A DNA stretch of 38,564 nt, taken from NCBI GenBank assembly GCA_017516345.1, contig JAFXDC010000018.1, forward strand, positions 1 through 38,564. Direction: 5' to 3'. A model generated the notes under the pieces. That model worked only from the letters and a program-made list of their open reading frames with translations, did no database searches and was not told where the DNA came from. The stretch's first letter is position 1, and every line of letters begins with the position of its first letter. Below are positions 6,844 to 15,339 of the stretch, one piece after another. Source of the stretch: Clostridia bacterium (GTDB lineage: Bacteria; Bacillota; Clostridia; Christensenellales; QALW01). The position numbers were made by a program, and so were the translations under genes.

Positions 6844-8217
6844 CTACATATTTTCTGCGATATCGCGGGCGACGTGGATGCCGCTTGCCGAGGCGTGGGA
6901 AAGGGAGTGGGTTATGCCGCTTCCGTCGCCTATAACGTACAGGCCCTTGTGACGGGATTCGAGGTGGGAATCCACAGCCACCTCCATATTATAGAACTTG
7001 ACCTCTACGCCGTAAAGAAGAGTATCGTCGTTGGCGGTGCCTGGAGCCACCTTGTCAAGAGCGTAGATCATCTCAATAATACCGTCAAGTATGCGCTTGG
7101 GAAGTATCAGGCTCAGGTCGCCGGGTGTGGCGTTGAGGGTGGGTGTGATGAAGGCGTCGCGCATACGCTTTTCTGTAGAGCGACGGCCGCGGATAAGATC
7201 TCCGAAGCGCTGAACGATGACCCCGCCGCCCAGCATATTACTAAGGCGGGCGATGGATTCGCCGTAGCCGTTGGAATCCTTGAAGGGCTCGGAGAAATGC
7301 TTGGCAACAAGCAGTGCGAAGTTGGTGTTTTCGGTCTGCTTGGACTTATCCTCATAGCTGTGACCGTTTACGGTGATTATGCCGTTGGTGTTTTCGTTTA
7401 CCACGGCGCCGCGGGGGTTCATGCAGAAGGTGCGCACCTTATCCCCGTATTTTTGCGTGCGGTAGACGATCTTGCTTTCGTAAAGCTCATCGGTGATGTG
7501 GGCAAATACGCTTGCAGGGAGCTCCACGCGCACGCCGATATCCACACGGTTGGAGCTGGTGGGAATATCAAGCTCGCGGCAGACCTGCTCCATCCACTTA
7601 CTGCCTATTCTGCCCACGCTTATGATGCATTTTTTGCACGAATAGCTTGCGTCCTTGCAGCGGACCTCGTAGGTGCCGTCCTCAAGAGCGGCGACAGAGG
7701 AGATGGGGGAATTAAAGAAGAAGGTCACCTTATCCTTTAAAAATTCGTAAAGATTGCCCAGCACCACGTAGTTTTTGTCGGTACCCAGGTGGCGCACCGA
7801 GGCATCCAGCAGGTGAAGATCGTTTTGTATGCACTCTGTCTTAAAGCGGGTACCCGCGGTGGAATACAGCCTTGTGCCCTCGCCGCCGTAGGCGAGATTG
7901 ATGTTATCCACGTATTTCATCAGCTCCAGAGCGTGAGCCTTGCCGATATACTCGTATAGGGTACCGCCGAAATCGTTGGTGATATTATATTTTCCGTCGG
8001 AAAAGGCGCCCGCGCCGCCAAAGCCGCTCATAATAGAGCAGTTTTTACAGCTTATGCAGGACTTTATCTTATCTCCGTCGATGGGACAGCGACGCTTGCT
8101 GAGCTCGTTGCCCGCTTCAAAGACCGCAACCTTAAGGGAGGGCTTTTTTTGTGCAAGCTCGTATGCGGCAAATATTCCGCCCGGGCCCGCACCGATTATG
8201 ATAACGTCAAAATTCAT
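6844..8217 (-). CDS. FAD-dependent dehydrogenase, COG2509-like
   Basis: A 457-residue flavoprotein. The N-terminus has the dinucleotide-binding GAGPGG motif (residues 9-14), and a second nucleotide-binding region ends in VIGDGSGITHSLSHASASG near the C-terminus. Between them is a cysteine cluster, Cys44, Cys54, Cys57 and Cys60 (CISCKNC), followed by SGFGGAGAFSDGKYN, which is characteristic of the uncharacterised COG2509 dehydrogenases. The substrate is unknown for the family. The cysteines could hold a metal or iron-sulfur centre (inference). It is a single-gene unit with its own promoter and terminator. The ATG is preceded by AAAGGAGCC. Confidence 0.85.
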   Translation of the reverse strand: MNFDVIIIGAGPGGIFAAYELAQKKPSLKVAVFEAGNELSKRRCPIDGDKIKSCISCKNCSIMSGFGGAGAFSDGKYNITNDFGGTLYEYIGKAHALELMKYVDNINLAYGGEGTRLYSTAGTRFKTECIQNDLHLLDASVRHLGTDKNYVVLGNLYEFLKDKVTFFFNSPISSVAALEDGTYEVRCKDASYSCKKCIISVGRIGSKWMEQVCRELDIPTSSNRVDIGVRVELPASVFAHITDELYESKIVYRTQKYGDKVRTFCMNPRGAVVNENTNGIITVNGHSYEDKSKQTENTNFALLVAKHFSEPFKDSNGYGESIARLSNMLGGGVIVQRFGDLIRGRRSTEKRMRDAFITPTLNATPGDLSLILPKRILDGIIEMIYALDKVAPGTANDDTLLYGVEVKFYNMEVAVDSHLESRHKGLYVIGDGSGITHSLSHASASGIHVARDIAENM

Positions 8218-8264
8218 TTAAATGGCTCCTTTAAAACCGCATTTGCGGCTTATACTTTGTTCAA

Positions 8265-8293
8265 ACAATACAATAATAACATAAATGCCTCAA
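8265..8293 (-). promoter_or_regulatory. Probable promoter of the FAD dehydrogenase gene
   Basis: On the minus strand TTGAGG (8288-8293), 17 nt, TATTGT (8265-8270). The -10 element is imperfect. A small hairpin CCGCATTTGCGG (8237-8248) lies in the untranslated leader. Confidence 0.5.
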
Positions 8294-8358
8294 AAAGTAA
8301 ATACGTATTTTAAATGTGCTCCGCCCCGAAGCCTTTGCGATGATGCTTTAAAAAAGTG

Positions 8359-8387
8359 TTGACACAGATGTACTTTCTGTGTTAATA
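8359..8387 (+). promoter_or_regulatory. Promoter of the AT-rich islet with overlapping operator-like dyad
   Basis: TTGACA (8359-8364), a 17-nt spacer and TTAATA (8382-8387). An inverted repeat ACACAGA (8362-8368) / TCTGTGT (8376-8382) covers the spacer and touches both promoter elements, as expected of a repressor site. The leader to the first long gene is about 210 nt. Confidence 0.72.
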
Positions 8388-8481
8388 TAAGCTCGTAAGC
8401 AGTTAGTACAGACCAAACAGATATTTATGTAAGAAGGTTATTATTACGGAATCGCTTAAGAAAACCTTGCTTTTCAGTAAA

Positions 8482-8571
8482 ATGATGCAGGGGTATGATG
8501 CAAGCGGATTGACGGTGGAGAATAGGTCAGACATCGTGCTATTATCAATGGACTGCGGGAGAGACCTTTAA
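8482..8571 (+). CDS. Doubtful 29-codon open frame upstream of the islet genes
   Basis: An open frame starting ATGATGCAG encodes 29 residues and ends TAA at 8569, inside the 210-nt leader of the islet transcript. The frame stays open further upstream to about 8440, next to an AAGAAGG, but there no standard start codon is available. No good ribosome binding site precedes the ATG. It may be a remnant or a leader peptide; evidence is weak. Confidence 0.15.
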   Translation: MMQGYDASGLTVENRSDIVLLSMDCGRDL

Positions 8572-8607
8572 CGGAGAAAATTTATAATAATTTTAAAAGG
8601 AGTATGT

Positions 8608-9192
8608 ATGGAAAAAGAAGAGAAGAAGCGTACTTTCGGCATAAGGTATGGTCATATTATTGCGATAGGTAGTATATTAACCATATTATTAATATACAGC
8701 TTTACTCAATTTATAAATTATGAGACTTCGGGAGTTTATGAGTGTAAATCTTTTTCGGAAAGCATGGAGCGGGAGCTGAAACAGTTTTATTCTATTCCCG
8801 ATTATGTTGATGTAGAATTTATATGCCATTCTGAGTGTTTTTTTGCTGCTGATGAGATAAGTAATTATGTGATGTTTTATATAAATGAAGAGAATTATCA
8901 TTTATTAAAAGCATACATATTGAACTACGAGGATTCAGGTATGCGCGTTAGTTTTGAATCAACAAAATACGATTATGATTGGCTCGCTACGATAAATAAC
9001 GTCGATTACGGATTTAAAAGCAGCATCGTCAATGCAGATGGTTCGTATGACATAACGGTATATGAGGACATTTACAATGATGACGGCGACATGATCGTTA
9101 TTATTGAGAAAGAAGGCAAACGGTTTGGTTTGGGATGGCAGAATAGAACAGATAAACGCTCTGTATACCACCTGATTGGATATGAAGTATAA
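8608..9192 (+). CDS. Unknown membrane-anchored protein, islet gene 1
   Basis: A 194-residue protein of no family I recognise. A charged N-terminus (MEKEEKKR) is followed by one hydrophobic helix at about residues 18-37; the rest is acidic and tyrosine-rich and is probably extracytoplasmic. Codon use is strongly AT-rich (ttt, tat, gat, aat), unlike the GC-rich neighbours, which suggests acquisition by transfer. AAAAGGAG lies 5 nt before the ATG. The next gene starts 12 bp downstream, so the two are co-transcribed and probably functionally linked. Confidence 0.75.
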   Translation: MEKEEKKRTFGIRYGHIIAIGSILTILLIYSFTQFINYETSGVYECKSFSESMERELKQFYSIPDYVDVEFICHSECFFAADEISNYVMFYINEENYHLLKAYILNYEDSGMRVSFESTKYDYDWLATINNVDYGFKSSIVNADGSYDITVYEDIYNDDGDMIVIIEKEGKRFGLGWQNRTDKRSVYHLIGYEV

Positions 9193-9204
9193 CGAGGTGT
9201 AAAA

Positions 9205-9765
9205 ATGGACGGTATAAAAATAAGAAGGATATTATTTTGGGCGTTGGTTATATTGTCGTGTATCGTGTTGTTGTTTTGGATATGCTTAGGAGCCGCACAA
9301 GCAGCTAATGCCGGTGTTAGTAGATATTACAGTAAAGCTGTTTCGCGGGATGATTATTCAAGTATTCTCGAGGATTTTAAAATTTCAGGATTGTCAATTG
9401 ATAAGATAAGCAGTATAGATATTATTGCGTCAAATAAAGGCGAAGCACAGTTGACTGTTGATACGATCCAGAACATTGATCTGAATACAATAAAGGGATT
9501 GTATCGGGAGATCACAGAGAATTATCAAAATGTAAAGATCTTGGAGGTCGATGGCGTTAAAGCCAAAGACCACAAGCTGATATGGAGGATTGCAAGTAAT
9601 GAGGTAAGGCTTAACGTTTATAAGCGGTTACACGGTCATTATAAGATAACGATACGCCTGCCGTTGGATCGGTTCGATTTTGCCGGATTCGGCGGTATAA
9701 GCGTAGATGGCTTTGAGGCTGTCAAGGCGTGGGGTACCAAGATAGAGTATTCAGAAATACAATAA
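9205..9765 (+). CDS. Unknown membrane-anchored protein, islet gene 2
   Basis: A 186-residue protein with no recognised family. Residues 7-32 form a hydrophobic signal anchor, and an alanine-rich stretch (LGAAQAANAG) just after it could be a cleavage site. The remainder looks like a small alpha/beta extracytoplasmic domain. Like its partner it is AT-rich, without close resemblance to its neighbours in base use. An AACGAGGTG ribosome binding site precedes the ATG. A terminator follows 17 bp after the stop codon. Confidence 0.75.
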   Translation: MDGIKIRRILFWALVILSCIVLLFWICLGAAQAANAGVSRYYSKAVSRDDYSSILEDFKISGLSIDKISSIDIIASNKGEAQLTVDTIQNIDLNTIKGLYREITENYQNVKILEVDGVKAKDHKLIWRIASNEVRLNVYKRLHGHYKITIRLPLDRFDFAGFGGISVDGFEAVKAWGTKIEYSEIQ

Positions 9766-9782
9766 TACAATATAAGATCATC

Positions 9783-9809
9783 AAAAGCCGCCTGCTTGGG
9801 CGGCTTTTT
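9783..9809 (+). terminator. Intrinsic terminator of the islet operon
   Basis: AAAAGCCGCC (9783-9792) pairs with GGCGGCTTTT (9799-9808) around a 6-nt loop, then a short T run. Confidence 0.88.
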
Positions 9810-10079
9810 GTGTTTGGCTGCAAGAAGACCTGTCGATCCTTCGGGTGATACTCAAACAGGCAGGCGATGCAATGCGCCTTAGGCAGAGAGGTCCTCGGCT
9901 GATCTTTTGCATACAAAAGCCGCGCGTCAGAGGCGTGGCTTTATAGGGTTAGCGGCTTGTTGTATAGGGTGATTAAAAAAGCAAACGGGAAAGCCTGCAT
10001 TTTAAGGCGTTCCCGTCTATTTTAATTATTTATCAGCCTTTATATCGGCAAGATCATATCAGCTTTTATATCGGCAAGA
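9810..10079. other. Gene-free spacer with two further hairpins
   Basis: About 270 bp with no credible coding frame. It holds a hairpin at 9915-9943 (AAAGCCGCGC with GCGTGGCTTT, one G.U pair), possibly a second terminator of either strand. It also holds the RluA-gene terminator at 9975-10016 and most of a 26-bp tandem duplication. GACCT near 9822 and AGGTC near 9889 could bracket a larger fold, but I cannot assign an RNA family. Confidence 0.5.
9975..10016 (-). terminator. Intrinsic terminator of the RluA-type gene
   Basis: ACGGGAA (9985-9991) pairs with TTCCCGT (10010-10016), with inner pairs GCCT/AGGC. On the minus strand it is followed by TTTGCTTTTTT. Confidence 0.8.
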
Positions 10080-10082
10080 TCA
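10031..10082. repeat. 26-bp tandem duplication at the end of the RluA-type gene
   Basis: Two adjacent 26-bp units (10031-10056 and 10057-10082) differ at one base (C or T). The right unit contains the stop codon of the minus-strand gene, so the duplication repeats the last bases of the gene into its 3' untranslated region. Confidence 0.9.
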
Positions 10083-10787
10083 ATCCTTACAGCTTGGGGC
10101 AAGGTCTATGTTAAACAGCTGCCACGGATTTTCGGTCTGAGGGTGACAGAGGAAGGTGCGCTTATCCTTGGCGATGGGGTGGATAAAGGAAAGTCCTACC
10201 GCCCAAAGAGCGAGCTGCTGACCGCGCTTGTTGACGCTTGCGCCGTAGCGCTGATCCCCCCAAAGCGGGCATCCCAGATGGGCCATTTGCACCCTGATCT
10301 GATGTGCTCTGCCGGTCTGAAGATGGATCTGCACAAGGGAGAGGCTCTTTTCGCCGCTTGTGACGGTCTGAAGCACCTTATAGTCAAGCTCTGCTTTTTT
10401 AGCCCCCTCGGTGGACTGCGGAACCACCGAGACCGTGTTGGTCTTTTCGTCCTTTACCAGCCAGTTTACAAGGCTTCCCTCCTTATTGCGCGGACAGCCG
10501 CGTACAACGGCGTAGTAGGTGCGCTTTACCTCGTGGTCGCGTATCTGCTTGCTTAAGCGCTCGGCACTTTTGCTGTTGCGGGCAAAGACTACAAGTCCGC
10601 CCGCGGGACGGTCCAGCCTGTGGACCATACCGATGAATGCCTCGCCGGGCTTATTGTATTTTTCCTTTATGTATTGCTTTACCATGCCCAGAAGATCGGC
10701 ATCCTTGCTGGAGTCGGGCGCAACGGGCACGTTGCAGGGCTTTACCACCACTACTATGGAGTTGTCCTCGTAAATTACGTTTAGCAT
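10080..10787 (-). CDS. RluA-family RNA pseudouridine synthase
   Basis: A 235-residue protein. HRLDRPAGGL at 56-65 is the RluA-family signature and Asp59 is the catalytic aspartate. The RAHQIRVQMAHLGCPLWGD stretch further on is also typical. It isomerises uridine to pseudouridine in rRNA or tRNA. It has no N-terminal S4 domain, so it resembles the short RluA/RluC-like forms, but the target site cannot be predicted. It lies on the minus strand after the methyltransferase-like gene, with a 104-bp repetitive AT spacer between them, and ends at a terminator. The ATG is preceded by AAGGCGG. Confidence 0.88.
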   Translation of the reverse strand: MLNVIYEDNSIVVVVKPCNVPVAPDSSKDADLLGMVKQYIKEKYNKPGEAFIGMVHRLDRPAGGLVVFARNSKSAERLSKQIRDHEVKRTYYAVVRGCPRNKEGSLVNWLVKDEKTNTVSVVPQSTEGAKKAELDYKVLQTVTSGEKSLSLVQIHLQTGRAHQIRVQMAHLGCPLWGDQRYGASVNKRGQQLALWAVGLSFIHPIAKDKRTFLCHPQTENPWQLFNIDLAPSCKD

Positions 10788-10815
10788 GATTTTTTACCGC
10801 CTTATTGAAAAAAAG

Positions 10816-10895
10816 GTTGATTTTTTGCTTGATTTTTGCTTGATTTTCGGGTGTTTTTGTGGCTTTTTCGGGTGTTTTTGGGGTTGATTTTTTAC
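10816..10895. repeat. T-rich short tandem repeats between two minus-strand genes
   Basis: Three near copies of TTGATTTTTGC are followed by two near copies of TCGGGTGTTTTTG. The block lies between the end of the methyltransferase-like gene and the RluA gene start, and would be A-rich in the transcript. It probably arose by slippage. Confidence 0.75.
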
Positions 10896-11758
10896 TTCAG
10901 AACAAACCTTCCCGAAGCGCCGCAGGGGAGCACGATGCCGCCGCGGGTGACGGGGAGTGCTACCTCGTCTGCCTCGACGCGGCCGCCGAAGCGGGATGCA
11001 ATGACCTTGGTGAGAATGTTTTTAAGCACGATGGGCTGAAGTCCCGTGGTGTAGCTGTTGATGAGCACGAACAGAGGCTTGTCCGAGAGCACCTGAGAGC
11101 ACAGGGAAACAAAGCCGTAAAGCTCGTCCTCCAGCTTCCACACCTCGCCGCCCGGGCCGCGCCCGTAGCTTGGGGGATCCATTATGATGGCGTCGTATTT
11201 GTTGCCGCGGCGTATCTCGCGGTTGACGAACTTAACGCAATCGTCCACTATATAGCGCACAGGCCTTTCGCGAAGACCGGAAAGGGACATATTCTCCTTG
11301 CACTGGGCAACCATATTTTTAGCCGCGTCCACGTGACATACCGATGCCCCCGCCGCCGCGCAGGCAACCGTAGCGCCACCCGTGTAGCCAAAGAGGTTGA
11401 GCACCTTGATATCGCGTCCTGCGTTTCTGATCAGCTCCATCATCCACGCCCAGTTTGCCGCCTGCTCGGGGAAAAGTCCCGTGTGCTTGAAGCCCATGGG
11501 CTTTATCATAAAGGTGAGCTCGCGCCAGGACACCGTCCAGCTTTCGGGGAGCTTACTGTAATACTCCCACGCGCCGCCGCCGGTATTGGAGCGGGAATAT
11601 TTTGCATCCGGCTTCATTTTTTGAGAGGAATAGTCCCAAATTGCCTGCGGATCGGGGCGCAGAAGGTAGATATCCCCCCAACGCTCGTATTTCATTCCCT
11701 GACCGCAGTCTATGCATTCGTAGTCCTTCCAATCTTGAGCCAGATACAAAATTTTCAC
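10892..11758 (-). CDS. Class I SAM-dependent methyltransferase, RlmI/COG1092-like
   Basis: A protein of about 288 residues. The SAM-binding motif NLFGYTGGAT spans 121-130, an acidic loop (CHVDAAKN) follows, and DPPSYGRG starts at Asp194. This set is typical of the rRNA cytosine-C5 methyltransferase group related to RlmI. It lacks the N-terminal PUA domain of full RlmI and has a shorter N-terminal segment. The start is ambiguous. A GTG at 11758 overlaps its own Shine-Dalgarno (GAGGTGA), while an in-frame TTG at 11749 sits 5-6 nt after that sequence and may be the true start. It follows ileS by 54 bp and may be read from the same transcript. Confidence 0.8.
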   Translation of the reverse strand: MKILYLAQDWKDYECIDCGQGMKYERWGDIYLLRPDPQAIWDYSSQKMKPDAKYSRSNTGGGAWEYYSKLPESWTVSWRELTFMIKPMGFKHTGLFPEQAANWAWMMELIRNAGRDIKVLNLFGYTGGATVACAAAGASVCHVDAAKNMVAQCKENMSLSGLRERPVRYIVDDCVKFVNREIRRGNKYDAIIMDPPSYGRGPGGEVWKLEDELYGFVSLCSQVLSDKPLFVLINSYTTGLQPIVLKNILTKVIASRFGGRVEADEVALPVTRGGIVLPCGASGRFVLK

Positions 11759-11812
11759 CTCGTTTTGTCTTTATTGATGCTTTATGTCAAATATTGTCGA
11801 CCGTTACTCTGA

Positions 11813-14800
11813 TCATGCCTTTTTGACCGACAGAGTGCACTTTTTGCCGTTGATGTCCCACTCCTTGGCGTTGTCCGCGGGCGCGCCGAAGAGCACCTCG
11901 TCCGCCTGAGCACCCGCGCCTATCTGTGCGGCGCCGTCCTTGGCGGCATCCAGCAGCTCGCCCTCTGCGGTAACGGTGAGGATGATGTGGTCGGTTACCT
12001 CAAGTCCGATATCCTTACGCATGGTCTGTACCTTGCTGATGATCTCGCGAACGTAGCCCTCGCGTCTGAGCTCGTCGGTGATCTGCACGTCAAGAATAAC
12101 CACTATCTTGCCGTCGGATTCTGCAACGAAGCCCTCGCGGTTGGTGCTGGAGATCAAAAGATCGGACTCGAAAAGCTCTATCTCGGTGCCGTCGATAACC
12201 GTCCTGTACGCCTCGCCCTTCTTGACGGTGGCTACCACGCTTGCGGCATCGCAATCCTTAAGGAACTGACCGATCCTGCCCAGCAGCTTACCGTACTTGG
12301 GTCCAAGGGTACGCATCTGAGGCTTTAAGACGTAGTTGGTGTACTCGCCCGCGTCGGAGAGGAACTCCACGCTCTTGATGTTGAGCTCGTCGGCAATGAG
12401 GTCGTTAAACTCTGCGGGGAGAATGCGCTCACTGCGGATAAGCAGGGTCTTAAGGGGCTGACGGTTCTTGATGTTTGCCCCTGCGCGGCAAGCTCTGCCA
12501 AGAACCACTGCCTCAAGCAGAAGCTCCATGTTATCCTCAAGAGCCTTGTCGATAAGGGAGGGATCGCACTCGGGGAAGGTGCAAAGGTGCACGCTTTCGG
12601 GGGCGGTTGCATCCACGTTGCAAACAAGGTTCTGATACAGCTCCTCCGCCATGAAGGGCACGAAGGGTGCACTTATCTTGGCGAGGGTGGTGAGCACGGT
12701 GTAAAGGGTCATATAAGCGTTGATCTTATCCTGAGTCATCTCGCTGCCCCAATAGCGCTCGCGGCAACGGCGAACGTACCAGTTGGAGAGCTCGTCAACG
12801 AAGGCCTGCATTGCGCGGGCGGGCTCGGTGATGACGTAATTTGCAAGAGATTTATCAACGTAATCCACCAGGGAGTTAAGCTTGGAGAGTATCCACTTAT
12901 CCATAAGCGAGAGCTTCTCGGGCTCCAGCTTGTATGCGGTGGGATCAAAATTATCAATATTAGCGTAAAGCACGTAGAAGGCGTAGGTATTCCAGAGCGT
13001 ACCCATAAACTTACGCTGTGCCTCGCTTACCGCCTCGGCGTAGAAGCGGGAGGGGAGCCACGGAGCGCTTGCGGTGTAGAAGTACCAACGTACCGCGTCG
13101 GCGCCCTGAACGTCCAGAACGCTGAAGGGATCCACTACGTTGCCCTTGTGCTTGCTCATCTTTACTCCGTCCTTATCGCCAACGTGACCAAGAACTATGC
13201 AGTTCTTAAAGGGCGGGCAGTCGAACAGCAGGGTGGAGATGGCAAGCAGGGAGTAGAACCAGCCTCGGGTCTGGTCTATTGCCTCGCTGATGAAATCAGC
13301 GGGGAAGTTGTGGCTGAACTTGTCGTGATTCTCAAAGGGATAATGCCACTGTGCAAAGGGCATGGAGCCGCTGTCGAACCAGCAGTCGATGACCTCGGGA
13401 GCGCGGTGCATGGTGCCGCCGCACTTTTCGCACTTCATGGTAAGGGGATCAAGATAGGGCTTATGAAGCTCGGTATCAAGGGGTGCGCCGGTGAGCTTAT
13501 TAAGCTCCTCTCGGCTTCCAACGACGTGGAAGTGGCCGCAATCGCACTCCCAAACGGGGAGAGGAGTACCCCAATAGCGCTCGCGGGAGAGTGCCCAATC
13601 GATAACGTTTTCAAGGAAGTTGCCCATTCTGCCCTCCTTGATGGTCTCGGGCATCCAGTTGATCTTACGGTTATTCTCAACCAATTTATCGCGCATGGCG
13701 GTCATGCGGATAAACCAGGTGGAGCGTGCATAGTAAAGCAGGGGAGTGTCACATCTCCAGCAGAAGGGATAGCTGTGCTCGTAGGGAAGCTCGGCAAAAA
13801 GCAGACCCTTGGCCTTAAGATCCTCAATGATGGGACGGTCGGCATCCTTAACGAACAGACCCTCGTAGGGAGCGGCCTCAGGGATGAATTTACCCTGATT
13901 GTCCACCATCTGAACAAAGGGAAGGTCGTTGTCTCTGCCAACGCGGGCGTCATCCTCGCCGAATGCGGGAGCGATGTGAACGATACCGCTACCCGAGTCA
14001 AGAGTAACGTAGGAGTCGGCAACAACGTACCAGGCGCGCTTTTTAACGTCCTTGGCAAAATCAAACAGAGGCTCGTAGTCCATTCCGCAAAGCTCGGAGC
14101 CCTTTACCTCCTTGACCACCTCGGCGTCCTCGCCAAGCACGCTGAGCAATGCCTTTGCAAGAATGTAGGTCTTGCCCTCATGAGCAGCGTAAACGTAATC
14201 CTCTGCGGCGTTAACGCACAGAGCCACGTTGCTGGGCAGGGTCCAGGGGGTGGTGGTCCATGCAAGAAGATACAGGTCCTTCTCGCCCTTTACGGGGAAG
14301 GAAACGAAAACGCTGGTCTCCTTAACGTCCTTATAGCCCTGAGCCACCTCGTGAGAGGACAGGGCGGTTCCGCAACGGGGGCAATAGGGCACTACCTTGT
14401 GACCCTTATAGAGCAGACCCTTGTCCGCGATGGTCTTAAGCGCCCACCACTCGGACTCGATGTAGTTATCGTTATAGGTGATATAGGGATCCTCCATATC
14501 CACCCAATAGCCGACAGAGTCGCTCATTCTCTCCCACTCGGAGGTGTATTTCCAAACGCTCTCCTTACATTTTTCAATGAAGGGTTCGATGCCGTATTCT
14601 TCTATCTGAGGCTTGCCGTTGATGCCAAGGAGCTTTTCCACCTCAAGCTCTACGGGCAGACCGTGGGTATCCCAGCCCGCCTTACGCTCGATGTGACAGC
14701 CCTTCATGGTCTGATATCGGGGAATGATATCCTTCATAACGCGGGTAAGGATGTGCCCGATGTGGGGCTTGCCGTTGGCGGTGGGGGGACCGTCAAAGAA

Positions 14801-14926
14801 AACGAAGTCCTTGCCGCCCTCGTTTTTAGCGGTGGATTTCTCGAAGATCTTGTTCTTTTTCCAGAACTCTGTGATGGCGCGCTCGCGATCCACAAAGTTA
14901 AGGGAGGTATCAACCTTGTTATGCAT
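11813..14926 (-). CDS. ileS: Isoleucyl-tRNA synthetase
   Basis: A 1037-residue class I aminoacyl-tRNA synthetase that charges tRNA-Ile. The HIGH motif is at 55-58 (PHIGHIL) and KMSKHKG starts at residue 589. An editing domain lies between them, with TTTPWTLPSN near its start. GWDTHGLPVELEVEK, the overall length and the absence of a C-terminal CxxC zinc finger match the eukaryote-like IleRS2 lineage and not the common bacterial IleRS1. That lineage is known for low mupirocin sensitivity; resistance here is inference. Expression is controlled by the T-box leader upstream. Long open frames on the opposite strand are codon-bias shadows. Confidence 0.96.
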   Translation of the reverse strand: MHNKVDTSLNFVDRERAITEFWKKNKIFEKSTAKNEGGKDFVFFDGPPTANGKPHIGHILTRVMKDIIPRYQTMKGCHIERKAGWDTHGLPVELEVEKLLGINGKPQIEEYGIEPFIEKCKESVWKYTSEWERMSDSVGYWVDMEDPYITYNDNYIESEWWALKTIADKGLLYKGHKVVPYCPRCGTALSSHEVAQGYKDVKETSVFVSFPVKGEKDLYLLAWTTTPWTLPSNVALCVNAAEDYVYAAHEGKTYILAKALLSVLGEDAEVVKEVKGSELCGMDYEPLFDFAKDVKKRAWYVVADSYVTLDSGSGIVHIAPAFGEDDARVGRDNDLPFVQMVDNQGKFIPEAAPYEGLFVKDADRPIIEDLKAKGLLFAELPYEHSYPFCWRCDTPLLYYARSTWFIRMTAMRDKLVENNRKINWMPETIKEGRMGNFLENVIDWALSRERYWGTPLPVWECDCGHFHVVGSREELNKLTGAPLDTELHKPYLDPLTMKCEKCGGTMHRAPEVIDCWFDSGSMPFAQWHYPFENHDKFSHNFPADFISEAIDQTRGWFYSLLAISTLLFDCPPFKNCIVLGHVGDKDGVKMSKHKGNVVDPFSVLDVQGADAVRWYFYTASAPWLPSRFYAEAVSEAQRKFMGTLWNTYAFYVLYANIDNFDPTAYKLEPEKLSLMDKWILSKLNSLVDYVDKSLANYVITEPARAMQAFVDELSNWYVRRCRERYWGSEMTQDKINAYMTLYTVLTTLAKISAPFVPFMAEELYQNLVCNVDATAPESVHLCTFPECDPSLIDKALEDNMELLLEAVVLGRACRAGANIKNRQPLKTLLIRSERILPAEFNDLIADELNIKSVEFLSDAGEYTNYVLKPQMRTLGPKYGKLLGRIGQFLKDCDAASVVATVKKGEAYRTVIDGTEIELFESDLLISSTNREGFVAESDGKIVVILDVQITDELRREGYVREIISKVQTMRKDIGLEVTDHIILTVTAEGELLDAAKDGAAQIGAGAQADEVLFGAPADNAKEWDINGKKCTLSVKKA

Positions 14927-14964
14927 AATTCTACCAGCCTTTCATTGATTGGTTTAAAATTTAT

Positions 14965-15195
14965 TTTTAGAAAATAAGCCCCGAGCTCATAAAAAGGGCG
15001 CGGGGCACTTTGACCATTAAGAGCTGCGTACGTTCATACGCTCCTGCTGTAATCGGGCAGACCCGTAGCAGACTACTTGCATTTCGCCTGCTCCCTTCAC
15101 GGGTGATACTATTGTGCGCGTGCATGCCGCATTTCACCAAGACTGCGGCTCTCTTTGATGCGTGGGCGTACAATGCCTGTCCCGATCATAAGGTT
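14965..15195 (-). promoter_or_regulatory. T-box leader of ileS, isoleucine specifier
   Basis: Read on the minus strand, the leader has stem I features (AGAGAGCCGC, TTGGTGAAA, GCGGC) and a specifier loop AGTATCACC with the isoleucine codon AUC at 15107-15105. It then has the stem II/III region AGTAGTCTGCTACGGG, TCTGCCCGATTACAGC. The terminator is formed by GCCCCG (15006-15001) and CGGGGC (14983-14978) followed by TTATTTT. A UGGU that could pair with the ACCA end of tRNA-Ile is present near 15014. However, the normally invariant UGGNACCGCG block reads AATGGTCAAAGTGCCCCGCG, so the antiterminator bulge is atypical. The specifier matches the downstream gene, which supports the call. Uncharged tRNA-Ile should permit read-through. 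Confidence 0.85.
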
Positions 15196-15224
15196 TATAA
15201 AATATATTGAGGCTTTTATGCCAA
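15195..15224 (-). promoter_or_regulatory. Probable ileS promoter
   Basis: On the minus strand TTGGCA (15219-15224) is followed after 18 nt by TTATAA (15195-15200), or after 17 nt by TTTATA. It is placed correctly for a transcript starting near the T-box 5' end. Confidence 0.45.
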
Positions 15225-15339
15225 AAACGGCAGAAAAAGCGTGAAACACATAGCTTCACACTATATTATATAAAAAGAAGGTGTTTTTGTAAAGGATTAT
15301 TTTGCAGATGTGAATTTTTGCGGAGATATCGGGCAAAGA

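Noticed and set aside
9810..10079. SRP RNA, tmRNA or other housekeeping ncRNA in the spacer
   Set aside because: The hairpins can be explained as terminators, and no SRP, tmRNA or RNase P signature sequence is visible.
12587..14977. 796-residue open frame on the plus strand opposite ileS
   Set aside because: It lies fully antisense to an unmistakable isoleucyl-tRNA synthetase. Long antisense frames arise from the GC-rich codon bias of this genome, and the translation shows no recognisable domain.
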